From the NCBI GenBank assembly GCA_003218735.1, contig QHOJ01000200.1, forward strand, positions 1 to 5,437: a DNA stretch of 5,437 nucleotides, given 5' to 3'. The position numbers were made by a program, and so were the translations under genes. Origin of the DNA: Verrucomicrobiota bacterium. Its GTDB lineage: Bacteria; Verrucomicrobiota; Verrucomicrobiia; Chthoniobacterales; UBA10450. Shown piece by piece: positions 1 through 4,673 of the stretch (positions are counted from its first letter, which is position 1; each line of letters opens with the position of its first letter). The notes under the pieces were generated by a model. The model made no database searches and was not told where the DNA came from. It saw only the letters and a list, made by a program, of their open reading frames with translations.

Positions 1-1793
1 TCGCCGCCGAGAAAACCGCCAGCCACATACGGCGAAAGGCTCACTCGTTGGCCGGTTCTTGTCAGCAAAGGATTGTCACGCCGATCAAATACGAGACTGG
101 TGGAGATTCTACTCTCTGTCTGCGAGCCTTTTTGTGACTGGATATCCACCGAAGCGCTGGAGCTCACATTGTAAATATCGATGCCTTGCAGGCTATAACC
201 CAGGCTCGCGTACATAAATACATTGATTGGCTTGCGCGCCTCGATCGAAAACCCGTAATTGCGCTGGCTATACAGCGAGCTCAGGTAGTCTGCTTCCGTG
301 AAAAAAAGCGAGCCGCCGAGCGAGAGCCTCCGATCGAGGAAATACGGTTCGGTCAAGTTGAGAAGTAAGTCCTTTCGTTGCGTGCCGTACTGAACGCGCA
401 ACCGGAATTTTTGACCCCCCCCCGTGAAGGTTGGCCAGTTCAACAAATCGAAATTGCCTTGCGTCAGTTCCGCAAACCCAACCAGCTGGTCGATGGTGCT
501 GAATCCGCCGCCGAAGCTGAACGACCCGGTCCGTTTCTCCTGCACCAAAATCATAAGATCTTTACGGCCGGCTATGTCTGTTTCTTCTGGATAGGTTTCG
601 ACTTTTGAGAAGTATCCCAGGTTTTCAAGACGCTTCTTGGTGGTGTCTACGCGAACGGTGTTGAAGACATCTCCCGGCGCAATGAGAACTTCGCGGCGGA
701 TGACCTTATCCTTCGTGCGCGTATTACCGACAATACTGATTCGCTCCACAAACGAGCGCTCGCCTTCCTCAATCTTATAATGCACGTCGATCTGTGCAGG
801 ACCGGCCGGCGTCCCTTCCGGCGAAATCACAAGATCGACATAACCACCGCTGCCGTAAGCATCGGCCACCATCTTTGCGTCGTCGTGCAACGTTTTTGGC
901 GAATAAACGCTGCCCTCCTTCATTTTTAAGAGTGCACGAATCTTATCTTCCGTCGTGACTTTCTCTCCCGAAATCGTGAGCTTGTTCACGTGATATAGCG
1001 GGCCTTCGGCGACTACGACCGTGATGACGAGCGGACCCTTCGGACCCCGTTCCTTGCGCACGTCTTTAATTTCCACGTCGATATAACCATGGTCCTGGTA
1101 AAACTCGCGGATTTTATCCATATCCTGTTGCAACTGCGCTTCATCGAGCCGGCCGGATTTATCGATGAACGAAACGATCGTTTTTCGTTTCGTTTTCATC
1201 TCCTTGCGCAGTCGCCAGTCGCTGAAATGCGTGTTCCCCTCGAAACGGATTTGACTCACCGCCCCTTTCGCTCCCTCGTTAACGGTGAAAACGACCCGTG
1301 CAGTCCCGCGGTTCTCGTCGATTGGATCGACCCGAAATTGAGCGCTGATGTCGGTGAAGCCATGTGCCTGATAAATTTCGATAATTTTTTGGCGCGCTTC
1401 CTCTAATTGCTGTTCGTTTATCGGATGGTTCAGTCTCAATTTGATTTCTTTGCGCAGCTTCTTCGCTTTCACGGTTACCTTGACGCCGTCGCCTTCCGGC
1501 TCGGCGAAGATGCGAACGTTTAAAATCGCGCCGGTCTTGTAAAGAGCCTCAACATCCTGCTCGACGACCTGATCGGAGTATGGCTGGCCCACTTTTGTCC
1601 GCATTTGCGCGAGAATCCGTTCCTTGCTCACCATCGCAGGCCCCGTGTACTGCACCTCGATTGACCGGATGATTGGAGCGGCCTGAGGAACCTCGGGACC
1701 CTGGGCACGGACCGATACGCAAAGCAGTGCGCACACGAACGCGACCCAGATTGCAAACAGCGGGGGGCGCATCCGTCGGGAAAAATGTCTCAT
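1..1793 (-). CDS. bamA: Outer membrane protein assembly factor BamA (partial, C-terminus outside window)
   Basis: BamA inserts and folds beta-barrel proteins in the outer membrane; its periplasmic POTRA domains receive substrates and partners. Translating the minus strand from ATG 1793-1791 gives 597 codons with no stop down to base 3, so the gene runs off the window. Residues 1-30 look like a signal peptide: RR near the start, a hydrophobic stretch at about 12-28, and predicted cleavage after VRA (A30). POTRA-like units follow at about 41-110, 111-156 (short), 178-245, 268-326 and 347-402, with FEGNTHFS at 184-191 and IVGNTRTKDK at 354-363 as typical first-strand and loop motifs. The barrel begins near 422; FSFGGGFST (425-433) and NWPTFTGGGQK (452-462) are typical of its first strands. 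The family is usually near 750-800 residues, so about a quarter is missing here. M8 is an alternative start but would shorten the basic n-region. No Shine-Dalgarno is visible. POTRA2 appears to lack its first strand (see findings). Identification is firm. Confidence 0.95.
   Translation of the reverse strand, partial: MRHFSRRMRPPLFAIWVAFVCALLCVSVRAQGPEVPQAAPIIRSIEVQYTGPAMVSKERILAQMRTKVGQPYSDQVVEQDVEALYKTGAILNVRIFAEPEGDGVKVTVKAKKLRKEIKLRLNHPINEQQLEEARQKIIEIYQAHGFTDISAQFRVDPIDENRGTARVVFTVNEGAKGAVSQIRFEGNTHFSDWRLRKEMKTKRKTIVSFIDKSGRLDEAQLQQDMDKIREFYQDHGYIDVEIKDVRKERGPKGPLVITVVVAEGPLYHVNKLTISGEKVTTEDKIRALLKMKEGSVYSPKTLHDDAKMVADAYGSGGYVDLVISPEGTPAGPAQIDVHYKIEEGERSFVERISIVGNTRTKDKVIRREVLIAPGDVFNTVRVDTTKKRLENLGYFSKVETYPEETDIAGRKDLMILVQEKRTGSFSFGGGFSTIDQLVGFAELTQGNFDLLNWPTFTGGGQKFRLRVQYGTQRKDLLLNLTEPYFLDRRLSLGGSLFFTEADYLSSLYSQRNYGFSIEARKPINVFMYASLGYSLQGIDIYNVSSSASVDIQSQKGSQTESRISTSLVFDRRDNPLLTRTGQRVSLSPYVAGGFLGG
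415..423. repeat. Nine-C homopolymer (nine G on the coding strand) inside bamA
   Basis: The plus strand has nine consecutive C, read on the bamA strand as part of codons for T457 and G458-G460. The frame is intact on both sides: NWPTFT before and QKFRLRVQYG after both fit the BamA barrel. The length shown is therefore the in-frame one. Such a run is prone to slippage in replication and in sequencing. Confidence 0.9.
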
Positions 1794-1842
1794 AGGTTAA
1801 GAAGCGCAGTCCCGCGCAAACAACCCACGCGGAACAGGCGGC

Positions 1843-1871
1843 TATATCGGAAAGAAGAAGGCAATCGTCAA
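1843..1871 (-). promoter_or_regulatory. Candidate sigma-70-type promoter for bamA
   Basis: On the minus strand TTGACG (complement of 1866-1871) is five of six to the -35 consensus. It is followed after 17 bp by GATATA (complement of 1843-1848) or after 19 bp by TATAGC (complement of 1841-1846). The -10 match is only fair. The site lies about 50-80 bp before the bamA start and after the mqnC stop, a plausible place for an internal promoter. Between it and the start codon there is a small GCGC-GGGACT-GCGC dyad but no clear ribosome binding site. This is a pattern match only. Confidence 0.35.
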
Positions 1872-1881
1872 GGCGAGATTT

Positions 1882-1909
1882 TCCACGGACAGGGGCGTCT
1901 TGTCCACGG
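1882..1909. repeat. Direct repeat TCCACGG, 21 bp apart, in the mqnC-bamA gap
   Basis: TCCACGG occurs at 1882-1888 and again at 1903-1909, a 21-bp period or two turns of the helix. The same stretch contains GGACA and TGTCC, which can pair as a 5-bp stem, but no T-run follows on the minus strand, so it is not a convincing terminator. It lies just upstream of the candidate bamA promoter and could be an activator site. No regulator is identified. Confidence 0.3.
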
Positions 1910-1926
1910 CCGACTCGACTGCAGTG

Positions 1927-3018
1927 CTAGTTCAAAAGCTCGTACCAGTTATTTCGCCGGCGCGGTTCGTAGCCGGCATCGCGAATCAGCGATTCAATTT
2001 GCGCCGCGTTTAATCGAAATGTTGTTCCCGCGCTGCTCACGACATTCTCCTCCATCATCACCGATCCGAAATCGTTCGCGCCATATTTGAGTGCGACCTG
2101 GCCAATCCCCGGGCCCTGCGTTACCCACGAACTTTGTACATTGTCGATATTATCCAAAAGAATCCGGGCGAGCGCTTGCATCCGCAAATATTCCGCTACA
2201 CCAGTCGGGTACTTGACCTTCAGAACGGTATGCTGCGGTTGAAATGTCCAGCAGATGAATGCGGTGAATCCGCCGCTGCGGTCCTGCTGTTCACGAATGC
2301 GCTGCAAATGCTCGATCCTGGCTTCAACCGTTTCCACATGACCGAACATCATCGTGGCGCTCGATCTCAATCCTAGCTCGTGTGCTACTTGCATCACTTC
2401 CAGCCATTGATCGCTGTTAATTTTCAGAGGCGAAATCTTCTTGCGCACGCGATCAACCAGAATTTCACCGCCGCCACCAGGAATTGAACCGAGCCCCGCA
2501 TTCTTGAATTCAGAGATCACTTCGCGCAAAGGCATGCGGAAAGTTTCCGCGAAATGCTGGAATTCAGGCGGACTGAATCCGTGGATGTTAATGTGCGGAT
2601 ATCGGTCCCGGATGTGGTGCAAAAGATCGATGTACCACTCGAATGGCAATTTCGGATGGTGGCCACCCTGCATCAGGATCTGAACGCCCCCCGCAGCCGA
2701 AAGCTCATCAAGCTTTTGATCGATCTGTTCGAACGAAAGGACGTAATGATCTTCATCTTTTTCTGTCCGGTAAAACGCGCAGAACTTGCAGTAAACATTG
2801 CAGACATTGGTGTAATTGATGTTTCGATCAACAATGTAGGTCACGATCTCGGCGCCGCGGCCATTGTAACTCTTCGCCTTTGCCAGATCGCGCCGCGCAG
2901 TCGCTAAGATGCCCAATTCCTCCAGCGGCCAGCGATATAACTCCACGCCCTCATTGGTTGAAATTCGCTCGCCTGCGAGAACCTTTTCCGTCAACGCATC
3001 TTGATTTAGGAAAACCAT
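1927..3018 (-). CDS. mqnC: Cyclic dehypoxanthine futalosine synthase (radical SAM), menaquinone biosynthesis
   Basis: MqnC is a cytoplasmic radical-SAM enzyme that cyclises dehypoxanthine futalosine to cyclic dehypoxanthine futalosine in the futalosine route to menaquinone. The 363-residue product has the usual family length. The cluster-binding motif is C73-x3-C77-xx-C80, within NYTNVCNVYCKFCAFYR. Other family motifs are QGGHHP (117-122), FSPPE (148-152), PGGGGEIL (180-187), MMFGHVET (223-230), FICWTFQP (254-261) and GANDFGS (313-319) followed by MEENV (322-326). The ICWTFQP and PGGGGEIL wording fits MqnC better than MqnE or the F420 enzyme CofH. The start at 3018 gives the usual N-terminus; it has no evident Shine-Dalgarno. 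The gene is divergent from the oxidase-like gene 50 bp away and is followed 133 bp later by bamA on the same strand. No other mqn gene is in the window, so the pathway is presumably scattered. Confidence 0.93.
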   Translation of the reverse strand: MVFLNQDALTEKVLAGERISTNEGVELYRWPLEELGILATARRDLAKAKSYNGRGAEIVTYIVDRNINYTNVCNVYCKFCAFYRTEKDEDHYVLSFEQIDQKLDELSAAGGVQILMQGGHHPKLPFEWYIDLLHHIRDRYPHINIHGFSPPEFQHFAETFRMPLREVISEFKNAGLGSIPGGGGEILVDRVRKKISPLKINSDQWLEVMQVAHELGLRSSATMMFGHVETVEARIEHLQRIREQQDRSGGFTAFICWTFQPQHTVLKVKYPTGVAEYLRMQALARILLDNIDNVQSSWVTQGPGIGQVALKYGANDFGSVMMEENVVSSAGTTFRLNAAQIESLIRDAGYEPRRRNNWYELLN

Positions 3019-3068
3019 CGCGCGCCATTTTATATGACGTGGCGACCCATTGCACGTAGATCATTCTC
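3019..3068. promoter_or_regulatory. Divergent promoter region between mqnC and the oxidase-like gene
   Basis: These 50 bp must hold the 5' signals for both divergent genes. An AT-rich TATAAAAT lies on the minus strand (complement of 3027-3034) only about 8 bp before the mqnC start, so if it is a -10 box the mqnC transcript would be nearly leaderless. An inverted repeat ACGTG (3037-3041) and CACGT (3053-3057), with an 11-bp spacer, sits in the middle and could be an operator. No -35 box stands out, and no Shine-Dalgarno is visible before either start codon. Confidence 0.35.
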
Positions 3069-4085
3069 ATGATCAAGAGCGTGGCAATCGTCGGCGCTGG
3101 CGTATCCGGGTTGACGTGCGCCGTTGTTTTTGCCGAGCGCGGCTATCGCACCGCGATTTTCGCGGGCGAAATCGGGCAGCGGACAACATCTGGCGCAGCT
3201 GCGGCACTTTGGTTCCCATATGACGCCGAGCCAGCCGACAAAGTGATCGCCTGGGCGCTGGAGACCTACAAAGTACTTGTCGATCTTAGCTGCGATGCGC
3301 GGACCGGCGTCTCAATGATCGAGCTGCACCAATTTTCCCGCACGAATGAAATCCCAATTCCAGATTGGGCGATCCCGCTTGGTGCACAACGGCTTTCTTC
3401 TGTAGCAACCGGCCTGCGGCCGGTTTCCGACCGCGCACAGCGCGGTGGCCACAATTTATTCCGGAGCGGTTTCACTCTCAGCGTTCCACTGATGGACACC
3501 ACGATCTATCTCGACTACCTCGCAAACCGATTCATCAAAGCCGGCGGCGAAATCAATCCAAATGTTCAGTTCAAAGAACTCGAAGCCGTCCATCCAAAAT
3601 TCGATCTCATGATCAACTGCGCCGGAATCGGCGCGCGTGAGCTCGTTGACGATATCGATCTTGAACCGCATCGTGGCCAGGTCGCCGTCGTACCGAAGAT
3701 CGACAATTTAAATTGCGCGATCGTTTGCGACGACGAGCCGCTCATGTACGCGATTCCGCGCAGGAATGATTGCGTTTTCGGCGGCACGAATGAAATCAGC
3801 GACAATCTCGCCGTCGATCCTGCCGCAACATCGACAATCGTCGCCGAGTGCAGTCGCGTTTTGAAGATCGACAATTCCCGTGTCCTCACCGAGCGTGTCG
3901 GCCTTCGTCCATTTCGCAAATCAGGCGTTCGCCTGGAACGCGAGCCCCTTCGCGACGGTCGCACCGTCATTCACAACTACGGCCACGGCGGATCAGGTTT
4001 CACGCTCTCCTGGGGCTGCGCGGAAAAAGTTTTGGCGCTCGTCAGTTTGTTTGGAGGGGCGAGCTCCGGCGAGCCCCTTAATTAG
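3069..4085 (+). CDS. FAD-dependent oxidase of the D-amino-acid oxidase (DAO) family, carrying repeat insertions
   Basis: The 338-residue product is a cytoplasmic FAD enzyme of the DAO fold, most like true D-amino-acid oxidases, which deaminate D-amino acids to 2-oxo acids with release of H2O2. The N-terminal dinucleotide motif is VGAGVSGL (G9, G11, G14). PLMDTTIYLDYLANRF (140-155), MINCAGIGAR (181-190) and MYAIPR (226-231) follow. GLRPFRKSGVRLERE (278-292) contains R288, at the place of the carboxylate-binding arginine of D-amino-acid oxidases. NYGHGGSGFTLSWGCA (303-318) is the C-terminal family signature. Residues 112-128 (VATGLRPVSDRAQRGGH) are encoded by a palindromic repeat and interrupt the region between PDW (98-100) and SGFTL. 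Residues 329-338 (GGASSGEPLN) come from a second repeat that also places the stop. Substrate cannot be told from sequence; D-aspartate oxidase is an alternative. The gene is monocistronic as far as seen, divergent from mqnC and convergent with the crystallin-like gene. Confidence 0.85.
   Translation: MIKSVAIVGAGVSGLTCAVVFAERGYRTAIFAGEIGQRTTSGAAAALWFPYDAEPADKVIAWALETYKVLVDLSCDARTGVSMIELHQFSRTNEIPIPDWAIPLGAQRLSSVATGLRPVSDRAQRGGHNLFRSGFTLSVPLMDTTIYLDYLANRFIKAGGEINPNVQFKELEAVHPKFDLMINCAGIGARELVDDIDLEPHRGQVAVVPKIDNLNCAIVCDDEPLMYAIPRRNDCVFGGTNEISDNLAVDPAATSTIVAECSRVLKIDNSRVLTERVGLRPFRKSGVRLEREPLRDGRTVIHNYGHGGSGFTLSWGCAEKVLALVSLFGGASSGEPLN
3402..3452. repeat. REPIN-like inverted doublet inserted in frame in the oxidase gene
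   Basis: Unit A is 24 nt on the plus strand (3402-3425): foot GTAGC, then the hairpin AACCGGCC-TGC-GGCCGGTT (perfect 8-bp stem, its first base being residue 6 of the unit). Unit B is 24 nt on the minus strand (3452 down to 3429): foot GTGGC, then C, then ACCGCGC-TGT-GCGCGGT. The two agree at 16 of 24 positions. Several differences are paired GC-to-CG swaps inside the stem (GGCC versus GCGC), so structure is kept. They are separated by TCC (3426-3428). The total is 51 nt, starting exactly on codon 112 and ending on codon 128, with no stop. The whole can fold as two hairpins closed by TGTAGC (3401-3406) against GCCACA (3448-3453). No transposase is nearby. Confidence 0.8.
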
Positions 4086-4110
4086 TGGGCGTCGCGAAGC
4101 TCCGCCCTTC
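4053..4110. repeat. REPIN-like inverted doublet at the 3' end of the oxidase gene
   Basis: Hairpin C on the plus strand (4056-4077) is GGGGC-GA-GC-TCCG-GC-GA-GCCCC: a 5-bp stem, a tandem G-A mismatch pair, two more base pairs and a TCCG loop, preceded by GGA. Hairpin D on the minus strand (complement of 4087-4107) is GGGCG-GA-GC-TTC-GC-GA-CGCCC, the same architecture with a compensating swap in the stem, preceded by GAA. The spacer contains the self-complementary TTAATTA (4078-4084). The first half is translated as the last residues of the oxidase, and the TAG stop (4083-4085) lies in the centre. Between convergent genes it may also act as a bidirectional terminator or mRNA 3' stabiliser, though there is no T-run. 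Confidence 0.65.
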
Positions 4111-4112
4111 AC

Positions 4113-4129
4113 GCGGGTTTGATGCCCGC
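4113..4129. terminator. Short hairpin between convergent genes, possible terminator
   Basis: GCGGG (4113-4117) and CCCGC (4125-4129) form a 5-bp stem with a 7-nt loop, just before the stop of the crystallin-like gene on the other strand. There is no downstream T-run in either direction, so intrinsic termination is doubtful. It directly abuts the preceding inverted doublet and may be a further unit of the same repeat; on the minus strand it is preceded by GTGG, a typical REP foot. Confidence 0.35.
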
Positions 4130-4134
4130 CACGC

Positions 4135-4533
4135 TTATGTTAGCGCGATTGCCTCAAAAGAGCTGACGACGTCGTCGGGCCCCTTTTCAGCGAAAAAGCT
4201 TTCATAATATCCCGGGCCGAGGTCCCAGGAAGGCCCTTTGTAATATTCGTCGCGATAAAACCGCCAAATACCGCTTACTACGATGAGACAACTGATCCGG
4301 TCGTTCCAGAAATCGCCGACATAATGAAAACTTAGGTTGGTACGCGCGTAGGCCCCGCCGAACCCGGCGTGATCGTAAAGCACGATCTCAGGCAGGCGGA
4401 TGATCTCTTTGGATGGCTCCGCCTTTACCTTCCCAGCGGCGCTGGCGTGATAACTCAATGGACCGAGTGTCCATTTCGTGTCGATGATGCAACCGTTGGT
4501 CGGCGACAATTCAGTTTTTGGTATTTGTTTCAT
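4135..4533 (-). CDS. Small beta/gamma-crystallin-fold protein, predicted calcium binding
   Basis: The 132-residue product has two crystallin Greek-key motifs. The first, about 49-87, contains LYDHAGFGG (52-60) and ends in NDRISC (77-82). The second, about 89-128, contains WRFYRDEYYKG (90-100), DLGPGYY (104-110) and DDVVSS (120-125). The family calcium signature is (N/D)(N/D)xx(S/T)S. The second copy fits exactly; in the first, the last serine is replaced by C82. Residues 1-48 are a polar extension without a recognised domain. There is no signal peptide, and an in-frame TAG (complement of 4555-4557) just upstream rules out a longer start. Microbial crystallin-fold proteins bind Ca2+ and are often linked to stress or dormancy, but the role here is unknown. 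The gene lies between repeats, convergent with the oxidase-like gene and downstream of glpX. An ATTTG-AG-CAAAT palindrome (4558-4569) about 25 bp before the start could be an operator. Confidence 0.8.
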   Translation of the reverse strand: MKQIPKTELSPTNGCIIDTKWTLGPLSYHASAAGKVKAEPSKEIIRLPEIVLYDHAGFGGAYARTNLSFHYVGDFWNDRISCLIVVSGIWRFYRDEYYKGPSWDLGPGYYESFFAEKGPDDVVSSFEAIALT

Positions 4534-4601
4534 AAGCGTGTGCGGCGGTTTTTTCTAATTTGAGCAAATGAAAAGCGGACTGTCGAGCAGAGAGATTGCT
4601 T

Positions 4602-4673
4602 CTGTTACGGCGGTCTGTGACCGTCGCTCAAATCTGCCTGCAAAAGTGCGACCTTCATAGAGCGCCGCTACAG
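4602..4673. repeat. REPIN-like / MITE-like element immediately after glpX
   Basis: One 24-nt unit reads on the plus strand at 4604-4627 and begins GTTACGGCGGTCTGTGACCG, with a CGGTC-TGT-GACCG hairpin. A second reads on the minus strand from 4671 to 4648 and begins GTAGCGGCGCTCTATGAAGG. They agree at 18 of 24 positions. Both are preceded by CT, so the element has imperfect terminal inverted repeats CTGTTACGGCG and CTGTAGCGGCG. The 20-bp middle (4628-4647) is unlike either arm. The GTAGC foot is shared with the repeat at 3402. The minus-strand unit starts 2 bp after the glpX stop, so the element forms the 3' end of the glpX transcript and lies upstream of the crystallin-like gene. Confidence 0.65.

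Noticed and set aside
415..423. Possible frameshift in bamA at the nine-C run
   Set aside because: Family-like sequence continues in the same frame on both sides, and all 597 codons to the window edge are open.
1089..1406. Open frame of 105 codons on the plus strand over bamA
   Set aside because: Antisense to the POTRA region of a clear bamA; no recognisable motif or start signal.
1884..1907. Hairpin GGACA/TGTCC as terminator of mqnC
   Set aside because: Only a 5-bp stem with a loop of 9 or more bases and no T-run on the minus strand; better described as part of a direct repeat.
3401..3453. Two-hairpin, stem-closed fold resembling a small structured RNA or tRNA-like element
   Set aside because: It lacks tRNA length, anticodon arm and T-loop; the symmetry of the two 24-nt units explains the fold as an inverted repeat doublet, and it is translated in frame.
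3566..3970. Open frame of 134 codons antisense to the oxidase-like gene
   Set aside because: Low-complexity, arginine/serine-rich translation typical of the antisense shadow of a GC-rich gene.
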